From an uncultured Prevotella sp. (lineage in GTDB: Bacteria > Bacteroidota > Bacteroidia > Bacteroidales > Bacteroidaceae): a stretch of DNA of 64,000 nucleotides. Where the stretch lies: positions 1 through 64,000 of the forward strand of contig ONYZ01000002.1 in NCBI GenBank assembly GCA_900322175.1, read 5' to 3'. Each line of letters begins with the position of its first letter. Position 1 is the stretch's first letter. Below the pieces are notes generated by a model, which was not told the origin of the DNA, ran no database searches, and was given only the letters and a program-made list of their open reading frames with translations. Of this stretch, positions 42,666-54,300 are shown in pieces. Made by a program: the position numbers and the translations under genes.

Positions 42666-44941
42666 GCCGACGACTGTTTACACTCTTTCTTATTTGGTAC
42701 CCAATATTCACTCTTGCATCAGAGTTGGTATGGTTCGACGGACAGAGTCCGATAACCTATCAAATGCCTAAGAAAGTAGAGCCTGTAGTGAAGATTGCTC
42801 TCGACATGTGGAAGGATGATATGCGTCAGGTGACTGGGATGACGCCTGTCGGCTCAAGCAAGGCTGTCGTAAATCTGGTGCAGACCAAAGAAATCCCTGT
42901 CGATGGTTTCCGTATCTCTATCCAAAAAGATAAGATTATTATTGAGGGCAGTAACGGTCGAGGCATGGCTTACGGACTGTTAGAACTCTCGCGCCTGGCA
43001 GGCGTATCGCCTTGGATATGGTGGGGCGATGTCGTTCCAGCGAAAAAAGAAAGACTCACTATAGATGAAGACCTTGTTTGTGAACAGAGCCCCAGCGTGG
43101 AGTTTCGCGGCATCTTCCTAAACGATGAAGACTGGAGTCTGCGTCCCTGGAGTAATAAGACCTTTGAATCAGGCACAAAGGGGCAGATTGGCCCAAGAAC
43201 ATACAGAAAGGTCTTCGAGTTACTGCTACGTCTGCGTGCCAACACCATCTGGCCAGCCATGCACGAGGGTACGGTTGCATTCTTTAAAACACCTGGCGCC
43301 AAGGCTGTAGCCGACTCGTGCGGCATTGTAGTGGGCACAAGTCACTGCGAACCACTATTACGCAACAATGTAGGCGAATGGAATACCAACGAACGTGGAC
43401 GATTCAACTATCGTACCAACCGTGAGGCAGTAAAAAGATATTGGGAAGAACGACTGAAAGAAGTTAAACACTCACACGACAATATGTTCACCATCGGCAT
43501 GCGCGGCATCCACGACAGTTCGATGGAAGGCTACAATACAGAACAGGAGAAATTCGAGGGACTCCAGCAGGTAATCAATGACCAACAAGACCTGATAAGG
43601 AAACATCTTGGCGCCCCATCGAAACAGATGCAGGTGTTTGTGCCTTATAAAGAAGTGTTGCAACTCTACGAAGGGGGGCTACAGGTGCCCGATTATGTCA
43701 CCCTGATGTGGTGCGACGACAATTATGGCTACATCACCCGTCTTTCTGATTCTAGAGAACAGCAGCGCAGTGGTGGTGCAGGTCTATACTACCATCTATC
43801 CTATTGGGGACGCCCGCATGATTACCTATGGCTAACTACCACCCAACCAGGACTCATATACAATGAACTCCGAGAAGCCTACAATCATAATATGCGGAAG
43901 TTGTGGATAGCAAACGTACACGACCCCAAGGTTGCTGCTTACGACCTGGAACTGTTTCTCGATATGGCCTGGAATATAAATGCGGTTTCAGGTTCAACAC
44001 TGAGAGATCACCTTAAGGCTTGGCTATGCAGACAGTTTGGCACTGAGGCTGGCACTCGACTTCTGCCTGCCATGCATGAGTTCTTTCGACTCTGCGGCGA
44101 ACGTCGACCGGAATTCATGGGGTTTACACAGGTAGAGCTCGACAAGGAAAAGTATCACCGAGGACTATCACTGGTAGGGGATGTGCCTTTCACCCGTCGT
44201 AAGGCAGCAGAACGTATGGCAGCATTCAGCCGCATCAAATCCGACATCATAGAGGCTCAGGCCTATATTCGCCCAGAGTTAGCCGACGCCTTCTTCGCAG
44301 CCATTCAATATCCCGTATGGGCAGCTTCGGCCATGAATACAAAAATCCTTGCTGATTCAGCCGAAAGCCATCGTGCTTATCAGGAGATTCAGTCACTCAC
44401 CCTCCAGTATAATGAGATGAATGGCGGTAAATGGCGACACCTGATGAATGCTGCTCCACGAAAATTGCCTGTATTTGAGGATGTTCGTGGCCGACTGAAT
44501 GAGGCCAAAGATTCAGAATATAGGATTCTGACTCCACAGTCCATCCCATCAGGTGCAGAAACCATCCAAATGCTCGGTCACTCTATGAAAGCCATCGCAC
44601 TACCCAAAGACGAGACTCTTACGTACGATTTTGAGATAAAAACCGATGGCGACTATGTGTTGACAACAGCACTCATCCCCACCCACCCCATTGACTCTGG
44701 AGATCTACGCTATAGCATAAGCATTGATGGTACGCCACCAACAATCTACTCGCTCAAAGAACCGTTCCGTTCTGAACGTTGGAAACAAAACGTACTTTGC
44801 GGTCAGACACAACGCGAAATTACAGTTCACCTGTCAAGAGGGCATCATTCTATAGTTATCAAGGCTTTAGACGAGCATATTGTGGTCGATCAAGTACGAT
44901 TCTGCATCTTTTCGAATGATAATTATGATTTAATTCGATAA
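42662..44941 (+). CDS. GH115 alpha-glucuronidase
   Basis: GH115 enzymes release alpha-1,2-linked (4-O-methyl)glucuronic acid from xylan or related glucuronic acid from arabinogalactan. 759 residues with a signal peptide. Family segments are FRGIFLNDEDWSLRPWSNKT, RANTIWPAMHEGTVAFF, GTSHCEPLLRNNV, NMFTIGMRGIHDSSMEGYN and TLMWCDDNYGYI. Acidic residues in these segments form the active site. The length is shorter than many GH115 proteins (about 800-1000, by memory), perhaps lacking part of the last domain, but the C-terminus looks complete (beta-sandwich, HHSIVIKALDEHIVVDQV). The overlapping esterase gene supports a joint role. Confidence 0.92.
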   Translation: MSRRLFTLFLIWYPIFTLASELVWFDGQSPITYQMPKKVEPVVKIALDMWKDDMRQVTGMTPVGSSKAVVNLVQTKEIPVDGFRISIQKDKIIIEGSNGRGMAYGLLELSRLAGVSPWIWWGDVVPAKKERLTIDEDLVCEQSPSVEFRGIFLNDEDWSLRPWSNKTFESGTKGQIGPRTYRKVFELLLRLRANTIWPAMHEGTVAFFKTPGAKAVADSCGIVVGTSHCEPLLRNNVGEWNTNERGRFNYRTNREAVKRYWEERLKEVKHSHDNMFTIGMRGIHDSSMEGYNTEQEKFEGLQQVINDQQDLIRKHLGAPSKQMQVFVPYKEVLQLYEGGLQVPDYVTLMWCDDNYGYITRLSDSREQQRSGGAGLYYHLSYWGRPHDYLWLTTTQPGLIYNELREAYNHNMRKLWIANVHDPKVAAYDLELFLDMAWNINAVSGSTLRDHLKAWLCRQFGTEAGTRLLPAMHEFFRLCGERRPEFMGFTQVELDKEKYHRGLSLVGDVPFTRRKAAERMAAFSRIKSDIIEAQAYIRPELADAFFAAIQYPVWAASAMNTKILADSAESHRAYQEIQSLTLQYNEMNGGKWRHLMNAAPRKLPVFEDVRGRLNEAKDSEYRILTPQSIPSGAETIQMLGHSMKAIALPKDETLTYDFEIKTDGDYVLTTALIPTHPIDSGDLRYSISIDGTPPTIYSLKEPFRSERWKQNVLCGQTQREITVHLSRGHHSIVIKALDEHIVVDQVRFCIFSNDNYDLIR

Positions 44942-44948
44942 TAGTCAT

Positions 44949-44956
44949 TACCTTTG
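44949..44956 (+). promoter_or_regulatory. -7 box TACCTTTG before the GH2 gene
   Basis: TACCTTTG is consensus and lies 23 bp before the ATG at 44980; the -33 element is poor. It would drive the GH2 and PL26-like genes as a separate unit. Confidence 0.5.
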
Positions 44957-44979
44957 CACCGAAACTAATAATAAAACAA

Positions 44980-47900
44980 ATGAAAGCTACTAAGATCTTA
45001 TGCCTCATTGCAATTACGTTTGTCTGTATTGCAACTAAGGCCAACGAACGAATCAGACAGAATTTCAATAGCGAATGGCGTCTTCATATCGGTGACGAAG
45101 CCAAAGCCGCCTTGACTGATTTTGACGATAGCCAATGGCAACAGATTACACTGCCATACGCATTCAATGGCGACGAAGCCTTCAGGAAAGACATCGTAGA
45201 CCTAACAGATACCGTTTCCTGGTATCGCAAGTCATTCCAGCTGAAGGACATTGCCAATAAGAAAGTGTTTATCGAATTCGAGGGTGTTCGCCAAGGAGCC
45301 GACTTCTACCTTAACGGGCAACATCTTGGATTCAGCGAAAATGGTGTCATGGCTTGTGGATTCGACCTTACACCTTATATAAAAGAAGGCAAGAACATAA
45401 TAGCAGTACGATGCGACAACAGTTGGACCTATCGTTCGCGAAAGCACAACAGCCGCTACCAATGGAACGATCGCAACTTCAACGCCAACTACGGAGGCAT
45501 CCCAAAGAATGTTTTCCTTCACATCACCGACAAACTATACCAGACTTTACCCCTCTATAGCAATCTCGGCACAAAAGGTACATACATTTACGCCACCGAC
45601 TTCGATATTGCTGGTCATAAAGCAGTGATACATGCGGAGAGCGAAGTGAGGAACGAGGACACCAAGCCACGTTCGTTCTTCCTGACTGTCGTTCTGAAAG
45701 ATGCCAACGGGAACAAAGTAGTGGGCTTCAACAGCAACGAACGAATAACCTTGCAACCAGGAGAAGCCATTATCGCGAAGGCCGAAAAGGAGGTGAAAGG
45801 TTTGCATTTCTGGTCATGGGGCTACGGCTATCTCTATACGGTAGAAACTTTACTGCGCGACAAGCTTGATGATGCCGGGCAAGATAGGGTCATCACCCGA
45901 ACAGGCTTTCGCAAAACAAGATTTGCCGAAGGAAAGATATGGCTTAACGACCGTGTACTGATGATGCACGGCTATGCCCAGCGCACATCTAACGAATGGC
46001 CAGGCGTAGGCATATCAGTACCTGCATGGCTAAGCGACTATTCTAATGACATGATAGTCAAATCGAATGGCAACCTGGTACGATGGATGCACGTAACCCC
46101 ATGGAAACAGGACATCGAGTCGTGCGACCGTGTGGGATTGATACAAGCCATGCCTGCTGGCGATGCTGAAAAAGACGTTACTGGTCCCCGTTGGGCACAA
46201 CGCACAGAACTGATGCGCGATGCCATCATCTATAATCGCAACAATCCGTCAATCCTCTTCTACGAATGTGGCAACGAGAGTATTTCGCGCGAACACATGG
46301 TGGAGATGAAAAAGATACGCGACGAATACGATCCTAACGGTGGACGTGCCATCGGAAGTCGCGAGATGCTCGACATCAACGAGGCCGAATATGGTGGTGA
46401 GATGCTGTATATCAACAAGAGCAAGAAACACCCCATGTGGGCGATGGAGTACTGCCGTGACGAAGGCTTGCGCAAGTATTGGGACGAGCAGAGCTATCCT
46501 TATCACAAGGAAGGTGACGGCCCACTCTATCGTGGTGCCCCTGCTCTTGACTACAATCACAACATGGACCAGTTTGCCATCGAAATGGTCCGTCGCTGGT
46601 ACGACTATTACATGGAGCGTCCAGGCACAGGAACCCGTGTAAGCAGTGGTGGTGTAAAGATAGTATTCTCTGACACTAACACTCACCATCGCGGCGAGTC
46701 TAACTATCGCACCAGCGGCGTCACCGATGCCATGCGTATACCAAAAGACGCCTACTATGTACATCAGGTGATGTGGAACGGATGGGTAGAACCAGAGCAT
46801 CAGCAGACGTACATTATCGGGCATTGGAATTATACTGCGGGCACTACCAAGAATATATATGTTGTTTCGACAGCCGATGATGTGGAGCTTTTCATTAACG
46901 GCAAGTCACTTGGTCATGGCAAACAGAGCTATCGTTTCCTTTATACTTTCGAGAACATATCATTCGAGCCTGGCACTCTCGAGGCAATCGCTTCTGACGG
47001 TAGTAGATACCAGATAAAAACTGCAGGCGAACCTTATCAGCTGAAACTTACAGCCATAGAGAATCCAGAGGGCACTAAGGCTGATGGTGCCGATATGATA
47101 TTGTTTGAGGTGGAAGTTGTCGACAAGAACGGTATTCGTTGTCCGTTGGCTAACAATCTTGTTTCCTTCAACTACTGGGGCGAAGGCCAATGGATTGGCG
47201 GCATAGGATCGCGCAATAACAAAGATATGCAAAGGCCAGATGAAAATCGACCAGCCGGACTACTTGATGCAGCAGCCACAAAGAATGTTTCTGACAATTA
47301 TGTAGGTTCAATGGTTCTTCCTGTTGAATGTGGCGTAAACCGTGTACTCATGCGCTCAACAACAAATGCTGGAGAAATACATCTCTCAGCCTATGCCCAA
47401 GGTCTGAAGTCGGCATATCTCGATGTAAAAACATCACCTATTGAGACAGAAAACTACTTACCACAGCTATCACTAAAATGCCGACTGGACCGTGGCGAGA
47501 CACCACTCACCCCATCTTATACAGAAAAAGCCCGCAGCATTGACATCATATCAGCCAAGAGCGGCTACGACAGCGAGCATGCTGCCAACAGCTACGATGA
47601 CAACGAACTGTCGGAATGGAAAAACGACGGGCGTCTTTCTACTGCATGGATTACCTATCGCCTAGCAAAGAAAGCCGTAGTTGATGATATCTGCATAAAA
47701 CTGACAGGTTGGCGACTGCGCAGCTATCCACTGGAGATTTATGCCGGCAAGAAGCTTATTTGGAGCGGCGAGACCAGTCGCAGTCTTGGCTATATCCACC
47801 TGAAACCAACACAGGCAGTAAAGACCAACGAGATTACCATCCGACTGAAAGGAGCGGGCAAGGATAAGGATGCCTTTGGCGGTATTGTAGAAGTGACCGA

Positions 47901-48000
47901 ACCAGCTGCCGGCGAGCTCGACCTCTTTAAGGCTAAGAACGGTGGTGACACTAAGAATGAGCTCCGTATTATAGAAATAGAATTTCTGGAAAAACTATAG
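44980..48000 (+). CDS. Large GH2 glycosidase with C-terminal accessory domains
   Basis: 1006 residues with a signal peptide (MKATKILCLIAITFVCIATK). The GH2 sugar-binding domain (about 25-190), beta-sandwich (about 195-300) and catalytic barrel follow. The acid/base is E433 in YECGNESISREH and the nucleophile is E490 in WAMEYCRDEGLRKYW. After the barrel, a DUF4982-type domain (about 610-720) and a beta-rich C-terminal part follow, including a discoidin-like segment (SYDDNELSEWKNDGRLSTAW). Substrate is likely a beta-galactoside or beta-glucuronide of pectin or arabinogalactan. PL26-like gene follows after 3 bp. Confidence 0.87.
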   Translation: MKATKILCLIAITFVCIATKANERIRQNFNSEWRLHIGDEAKAALTDFDDSQWQQITLPYAFNGDEAFRKDIVDLTDTVSWYRKSFQLKDIANKKVFIEFEGVRQGADFYLNGQHLGFSENGVMACGFDLTPYIKEGKNIIAVRCDNSWTYRSRKHNSRYQWNDRNFNANYGGIPKNVFLHITDKLYQTLPLYSNLGTKGTYIYATDFDIAGHKAVIHAESEVRNEDTKPRSFFLTVVLKDANGNKVVGFNSNERITLQPGEAIIAKAEKEVKGLHFWSWGYGYLYTVETLLRDKLDDAGQDRVITRTGFRKTRFAEGKIWLNDRVLMMHGYAQRTSNEWPGVGISVPAWLSDYSNDMIVKSNGNLVRWMHVTPWKQDIESCDRVGLIQAMPAGDAEKDVTGPRWAQRTELMRDAIIYNRNNPSILFYECGNESISREHMVEMKKIRDEYDPNGGRAIGSREMLDINEAEYGGEMLYINKSKKHPMWAMEYCRDEGLRKYWDEQSYPYHKEGDGPLYRGAPALDYNHNMDQFAIEMVRRWYDYYMERPGTGTRVSSGGVKIVFSDTNTHHRGESNYRTSGVTDAMRIPKDAYYVHQVMWNGWVEPEHQQTYIIGHWNYTAGTTKNIYVVSTADDVELFINGKSLGHGKQSYRFLYTFENISFEPGTLEAIASDGSRYQIKTAGEPYQLKLTAIENPEGTKADGADMILFEVEVVDKNGIRCPLANNLVSFNYWGEGQWIGGIGSRNNKDMQRPDENRPAGLLDAAATKNVSDNYVGSMVLPVECGVNRVLMRSTTNAGEIHLSAYAQGLKSAYLDVKTSPIETENYLPQLSLKCRLDRGETPLTPSYTEKARSIDIISAKSGYDSEHAANSYDDNELSEWKNDGRLSTAWITYRLAKKAVVDDICIKLTGWRLRSYPLEIYAGKKLIWSGETSRSLGYIHLKPTQAVKTNEITIRLKGAGKDKDAFGGIVEVTEPAAGELDLFKAKNGGDTKNELRIIEIEFLEKL

Positions 48001-48003
48001 CAT

Positions 48004-51000
48004 ATGATGTTAAGACGTACTATATTATTGCTGCTTGCAACTTGTAGTTCAGTTTGCGCCATGGCAGTTGAATCAGGACTCAACAGTCGCCAGTTCAACA
48101 AGTACTGGCGTGTAGAGTCGGAGGCACCCGACTATCGCGTAACGTTCAGTGGCGACACTTGTGAGATAACGGCTCCAAAGGGTCTGACGCTTTGGCGAAA
48201 AGAGAAGATGCATCAGGACATGACGGTGGAATACGACGTGTATGTGACCAATGATCGTCTGAGCGACATGAACTGCTTCTGGATGGCCAGCGACCCGAAA
48301 GCCAAGGACATCTGGGCCAGGGCGAAGTGGCGTAGCGGCATATTCCTGAGATGCTATACACTACAGATGTACTATCTTGGCTATGGTGGCAATTATAATA
48401 AGACAACCCGTTTCCGTCGTTACGATGGCGATGAAGCCGGTGTTGACGATGCCTCAAAGCGACCAGCTATCTTGAAGGAATACACGGATGCTGATCATCT
48501 TTTGAAACCAAATCAATGGTATCACGTAAAGATTGAAAGCAAACAGAATCATACCAGCTTTTTCATCAATGGCGAGTGTATTGTTGACTATTTCGACCCT
48601 CAGCCACTTACTAGTGGATGGTTTGGTTTCCGCACCACACTGTCTAGAACCCGTATAACCAACTTCAAGTCATACAACACTCCCTCACTGGCTTATAATA
48701 CAACAGGTGTTCCCCTGCACTGGGTTATGGCAAATAATGTCACAGGTCAAATACCAGTGAGTTTCGGAGTACCATTTGCCCAAGGCGAGTTGAAAGACGC
48801 ATCTCAACTCACTATTAGTGACGATATAGCCACAGACAGTTGGGTGAATGCGCGATGGCCTGACGGTTCGGTGAAATGGGCAGGATTGGCTGCTGTAGTG
48901 CCTACAGACGTCAAGAACCTCACAGTGAAGCGAAAAAACAGCAAGCAAACATCTGGCAATGGTCTGCTGATAAAAGATGAAGCCACACAGATGATAGTCA
49001 ACACAGGCTCGTTGACAGCTTATATCCCCAAAAGTGGTCGATACCTGATTGACAGTCTTTGTCTGAACAACAAAAGGATTGGAGAGAACCTGACACTTAT
49101 CGCCTCTACAACGGGGGATACGTATCAGTCAGATATAAAGACAGTAAGCATCGAGCGACAAGGTAAAGTACGAGCCGTTGTCAAGATAAGCGGTATGCAC
49201 AGTAAGGGCAATCGCGAATGGCTGCCTTTCACTGTAAGACTGTACTTCTATAATGGCAGTGACCAGATAAAGATGGTTCATACCTTTATCTACGATGGCG
49301 ACATGCACAAGGATATGATTTCATCATTGGGAGTACGCCTACAAGTACCTATGCGCGAAGAGCTATACAATCGCCATATTGCCTTTGCTACAGATCAAGG
49401 TGGTGTATGGGCAGAACCTGTACAGCCTCTCGATGGCAGGCGCGACATTCGCATTGGCAATCGTCGAGACCATCGCAATCTGCAAAAGGAGCAGATGGAA
49501 GGTCAGCGAATACCCGAAAGGACTGAATTCGACCGTCCCGATCAGATGCTACTGGACAACTGGGCTAAGTGGGATGGCTACCGTCTCTCCCAGCTTACCG
49601 ATAACTCTTTCTCTGTTCGTAAGCGTGCCACATCCGAATCTCCTTGGATAGGCACTTTCACAGGTGTGCGTGCTCCTGGATATGCTTTTGTAGGCGATGT
49701 CAGCGGTGGTATCGGTATTGGTCTGAAAGACTTCTGGCAGTCATATCCATCCACTATCGAGGTTGCCAAGGCTCGCAGCGAGAAAGCAGAACTCACCATG
49801 TGGCTTTGGAGTCCAGAGTCAGAGCCCATGAACCTCTGCCACTATGATACTATTGCCCATAACCTTATAGCCAGTTACGAAGACGTACAGGAAGGCATGA
49901 GCACACCTTACGGAATTGCTCGTACAAACGTATTATGGTTGGTTGGCAAAAACGGATATCATGGAAAAACTGACGTATCAGCAACAGCAAGCACTTTGTC
50001 AGCCAATGCACAGCTGCTTCCAACTCCAGAATACCTTCACGAGAAACGTGCCTTTGGTATTTGGTCACTGCCCAAAGATACGACTACTGCCGATCAGAAA
50101 TCAATTGCCGTTGAGCGACGCCTTTCACAATACATAGATTTCTATCGTGAGGCCATAGAACAGAATAAGTGGTACGGTCTTTGGAACTATGGTGACATGA
50201 TGCACGCCTACGATCCGGAGCGTCATTCATGGCGTTATGATGTGGGTGGTTTTGCATGGGATAATACTGAGCTTGCCACACCAATGTGGCTATGGTATAA
50301 CTTCCTGCGTACAGGACGAAGCGACATTTGGACTATGGCAGAGGCTATGACACGACATTGCAGCGAGGTTGATACTTATCATATCGGTCCATTTGCTCCT
50401 CTTGGCAGTCGTCATAACGTGAGCCATTGGGGATGTGGAGCAAAAGAAGCACGCATCAGCCAGTCGGCTTTCGACAGATTCTATTATTATCTTACAACAG
50501 ACGAGCGAACAGGCGACCTGATGGCCGAACAGACCGATGCCGATACCCTACTCTACCATCTCGACCCGATGAGGTTAGCCGAGCCCCGTTCAGAATATCC
50601 ATGCAATGCACCAGCCCGACTAAGAATCGGACCAGACTGGTTGGCATACGCAGGCAACTGGATGACAGAATGGGAACGATTCGGCACAAAGAAATATCAA
50701 GATAAGATTGTCAGCGGCCTACAATCCATCGCAGCACTTGAGGATGGTATTTTTACTGGCAACCTTGCCAAAGGATACGATCCGGCAACAGGAAAGATTA
50801 CCTACGATGGCGATCCATCAGTTAAAAGTACCAATCACCTGATGACCATCATGGGAGGCTTTGAGATTATGAACGAACTGATGCCTATGTTCAGATGTCC
50901 CAAGTTCAATGACACTTGGCTCGACTTTGCCCGTCGATATAAACAGATGGCAGCCACCATACGGAAGAGCAATTTCCCAGTTCGTCGTCTTGAAGCCTAC

Positions 51001-51213
51001 GCAGCATTGAGCGATCGTGATGCCGTCAGAATGAAGTCCGTTTGGGACGCATTATGGGGACAGGCTGACAACGACCTTCTGTTAGGAGACAAATCAAATC
51101 TAGTACTTCCCCCAGAGGTTCCAGCCCCAATCAATGAGCTTTCAGGCGTCAGCACAAACAATGCAGCCCTATGGAGTCTCGATGCAATTTACATTTTGGA
51201 GGTGCTTCCGTAG
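48004..51213 (+). CDS. DUF6250 plus exo-rhamnogalacturonan lyase-like (PL26) protein
   Basis: 1069 residues with a signal peptide. Residues about 28-230 are a laminin-G-like sandwich of the DUF6250 type (YWRVESEAPDYRVTFSGDTC, GWFGFRTTLSRTRITNFKSY). From about 235 the sequence follows the exo-rhamnogalacturonan lyase (PcRGLX, PL26) plan: PVSFGVPFAQGELKDASQL and SWVNARWPDGSVKWAGLAAV, then a central domain and a helical barrel (WNYGDMMHAYDPERHSW, GPFAPLGSRHNVSHWGCGAK). PL26 enzymes remove disaccharides from the reducing end of the rhamnogalacturonan I backbone by beta-elimination. The assignment is by recalled motif resemblance. It directly precedes the susCD cluster. Confidence 0.75.
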   Translation: MMLRRTILLLLATCSSVCAMAVESGLNSRQFNKYWRVESEAPDYRVTFSGDTCEITAPKGLTLWRKEKMHQDMTVEYDVYVTNDRLSDMNCFWMASDPKAKDIWARAKWRSGIFLRCYTLQMYYLGYGGNYNKTTRFRRYDGDEAGVDDASKRPAILKEYTDADHLLKPNQWYHVKIESKQNHTSFFINGECIVDYFDPQPLTSGWFGFRTTLSRTRITNFKSYNTPSLAYNTTGVPLHWVMANNVTGQIPVSFGVPFAQGELKDASQLTISDDIATDSWVNARWPDGSVKWAGLAAVVPTDVKNLTVKRKNSKQTSGNGLLIKDEATQMIVNTGSLTAYIPKSGRYLIDSLCLNNKRIGENLTLIASTTGDTYQSDIKTVSIERQGKVRAVVKISGMHSKGNREWLPFTVRLYFYNGSDQIKMVHTFIYDGDMHKDMISSLGVRLQVPMREELYNRHIAFATDQGGVWAEPVQPLDGRRDIRIGNRRDHRNLQKEQMEGQRIPERTEFDRPDQMLLDNWAKWDGYRLSQLTDNSFSVRKRATSESPWIGTFTGVRAPGYAFVGDVSGGIGIGLKDFWQSYPSTIEVAKARSEKAELTMWLWSPESEPMNLCHYDTIAHNLIASYEDVQEGMSTPYGIARTNVLWLVGKNGYHGKTDVSATASTLSANAQLLPTPEYLHEKRAFGIWSLPKDTTTADQKSIAVERRLSQYIDFYREAIEQNKWYGLWNYGDMMHAYDPERHSWRYDVGGFAWDNTELATPMWLWYNFLRTGRSDIWTMAEAMTRHCSEVDTYHIGPFAPLGSRHNVSHWGCGAKEARISQSAFDRFYYYLTTDERTGDLMAEQTDADTLLYHLDPMRLAEPRSEYPCNAPARLRIGPDWLAYAGNWMTEWERFGTKKYQDKIVSGLQSIAALEDGIFTGNLAKGYDPATGKITYDGDPSVKSTNHLMTIMGGFEIMNELMPMFRCPKFNDTWLDFARRYKQMAATIRKSNFPVRRLEAYAALSDRDAVRMKSVWDALWGQADNDLLLGDKSNLVLPPEVPAPINELSGVSTNNAALWSLDAIYILEVLP

Positions 51214-51308
51214 ATTCAAAAACTATCAAAATAGTTCATTTTTAAAGAATATTAGGAATTATGCTCACAAAAATAACATAAAACAATTAATAAGTCCAAA
51301 AATTTTTG

Positions 51309-51316
51309 TAATTTTG
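51309..51316 (+). promoter_or_regulatory. -7 box TAATTTTG for the susCD cluster
   Basis: TAATTTTG matches the consensus 65 bp before the first SusC ATG. No -33 element is visible, consistent with activator-dependent expression. The leader of about 55 nt is AT-rich and shows no clear hairpin. Confidence 0.5.
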
Positions 51317-51381
51317 CATCCGAGACTACATTAAAATATTAACGCTAAAAAATTCATATTTAACTAATAATAACAAAATGT

Positions 51382-54300
51382 ATGACTAAATTAAAGTTAA
51401 TCAAAGGTAAGGCCCTACCTATAGCCGCTCTTATGTCGGCTATGATGTTTGCGCCATCTACTGGGATGCTTTCCGTGCATGCAGCCGTACAGAATGTACA
51501 GCAGCAGGAAACCATCAAGGGTACGGTGGTCGATCAGTCGGGTGAGGCTGTTATCGGAGCAAGTGTCTTAGTTGTAGGTGCACAAACCACAACGGGAACA
51601 GTTACTGACTTCGACGGAAACTTTGTTCTGAAAGTTAAGTCAGGAACTCAGTTGAAGATCTCGTTCGTAGGCTACAAAGACAAGCTAGTCAAGGCCACCA
51701 ACGGTATGAAAGTAACCCTCGAAGAGGAGTCAACCATGCTGCAAGGTGTAGAAGTAGTAGCTTACGGCGTACAGAAGAAAGTAACCGTAACAGGTGCCAT
51801 CTCGTCTGTAAAGTCGGAAGATCTGACTCGTACTCCAGTATCTTCAGTTAACAACGTACTGGCTGGTCAACTTTCAGGTGTAACTACCGTACAGACCTCA
51901 GGTGAGCCGGGTAGCGATGCTGCCAGTATTTTCGTTCGTGGTAAAGCCACATTCGGCAATGCTAGCGTATCACCACTGATTCAGGTGGATGGTGTAGAAC
52001 GCGAAATGTGGGACATCGACCCGAATGAAATTGAGAGTATCACAGTACTGAAGGATGCTTCTGCAACAGCAGTATTTGGTGTACGCGGTGCTAATGGTGT
52101 TATCCTTATCACCACCAAGCGTGGTTCTGAAGGCAAAGCACACATTTCGGCAAGCACCTCATTCTCTGCATTAATGCCAACAAAGATGGTTGAAATGGCA
52201 TCATCTTATGATTATGCCATGTTCCATAATATGATGCATGCCAACGACGGAACTGCTCCAGAGTTCTCTCAGACTGTTATTGACATGTTCAAGAATGGTA
52301 CTGACCCTATCCGTTTCCCAAGTATGAACTGGTCAGACTACATCATGAAAGATGTTACACTACAACAGCAACACAACGTGAACATCTCTGGTGGAAACAA
52401 GACCGTTAAGTACTTTATCTCTGCAGGTATGTTTACTCAGGATGGTATTTTTAAGGAGTTCGACCGTCCTTACAAATTCGGTTACGGCTATGAGCGTTTC
52501 AACTACCGTTCAAACTTGGATATTGACGTAACAAAGACAACACGCCTTAGTTTTAACATTTCTGGTAAAGTTGATACTTCTAACAAACCTCACTCAGGTC
52601 AGTCCTCCGACCAGTTAGTCAAGGAAGTATATTGGGCAACTCCTTTCAGCAGTCCTGGTTTTGTTGATGGTAAATATGTAGTAAACAGCAACTCTACTTC
52701 TGACAACTATACTACAATAGAAGGTGACAATACCCCTATTGCCGTGTTGCCATTTATTGGTGGTACTCCAATGGCTTATTGCATGAATCAGCCTGGTGCA
52801 TACCATTATAACAACAACAAACTCCAAATGGACTTGGTTTTGGATCAAAAACTTGACTTCATTACCAAGGGTCTCTCGCTGAAACTAAAAGGCTCTTATA
52901 ACAGCTCTTATGCTACTGCAAAGGAGATAAGAAACGACGCCTCTACCTATACAGCAGTATTCCATCGCGGTGCTTACGAAAACGGTAGCCCTTACGAAGA
53001 AATACTCTACCGTAAGGCTGGCGATGACACTACACCTACCTACAACAACTATCAGAACGGCAAGAGTCGTAACTGGTATGCTGAGGGTTCTTTAAACTAT
53101 AGCCGTTCATTTGGTGCACATACCATAAGCGCATTGGCCCTGTATAACCAGAGTAAGGAATATTACATCTCTGGTGATTATTCTGACATTCCTCGAACAT
53201 ACGTTGGTTTGGTTGGTCGTATAACCTATGACTGGAACAACCGCTATATGGCAGAATTCAACTTTGGTTACAACGGATCCGAGAACTTTGCTCCAGGCAA
53301 GCGTTTTGGTTCATTCCCTGCAGGATCTATAGGTTGGGTAACAAGCGACGAGCCATTCTTCAAGCCACTTAAGAAAGTGATTAGTTTCCTTAAGCTACGT
53401 GCCTCTTGGGGACTTGTAGGTAATGATAAGATTGGTGGCAAGCGTTTCATGTTCATGTCCGATCCTTATAATGTAAATCAGACAGCTCTTTGGGAACGTG
53501 CCCAGTATTCATCTGCAAGCGACTCGGGTGTAGCTTATGCTTATCTGTTTGGTGTCGAGAATAGAACTCCTACTAAGGGTGCATACGAATCTAGCAAGAA
53601 CAATCCGGATGTAACATGGGAGAAGGCTTTCAAGCAGGACTATGGTTTCGACATGAACTTCTTTGATGACCGTCTGCGTACAACATTCGACTATTATAAA
53701 GAACATCGTACCAATATCTTGGCTATCGACAATCGTATCCCTACTTTTATTGGATTTACCCCACCTTATGCCAATTTTGGTGTTGTAGACAGTCATGGTT
53801 GGGAAGTTTCAATCAACTGGCAGGATAAGATTGGTAAGGATTTCCGTTATTCTGTAAAGCTGAACTTGTCTCACAACTTCAATGAGATTGTTGAAGACCG
53901 TCAGGCTCCACAAGAGAATGACTATATGTACACAGCAGGTCACCGTATTGGTTCACATTTGCAGTACAAATTCTGGAAATTGTATTACGAGGGAGCAGAG
54001 GCTGATTATCAGCAAGAGTTTGGCCAGCCATTCCCACAACAGCTGGTTAGCAATCTGAAACCAGGTGACTGTGTATTTGTTGACCTTGATGGAAATGGTA
54101 TTATTGATCCTAACGACCAGAGCCGCGACTACGGCTATACCGATGACCCACAGTATATTGCAGGTCTGAATCTGGCAGCCTATTACAAGAATTTCTCTGT
54201 AAGCGCACAGTTTACTGCAGCATGGGATGTTAGCCGTGTACTTGGTGATGTTTTCATGCGTCCATTCCACAATCGTAACACTGAAAATAATGGAGGACTG

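Noticed and set aside
46249-46824. Minus-strand open frame of 191 codons opposite the large GH2 gene
   Set aside because: The plus-strand frame contains both GH2 catalytic glutamates here; the antisense frame is a shadow.
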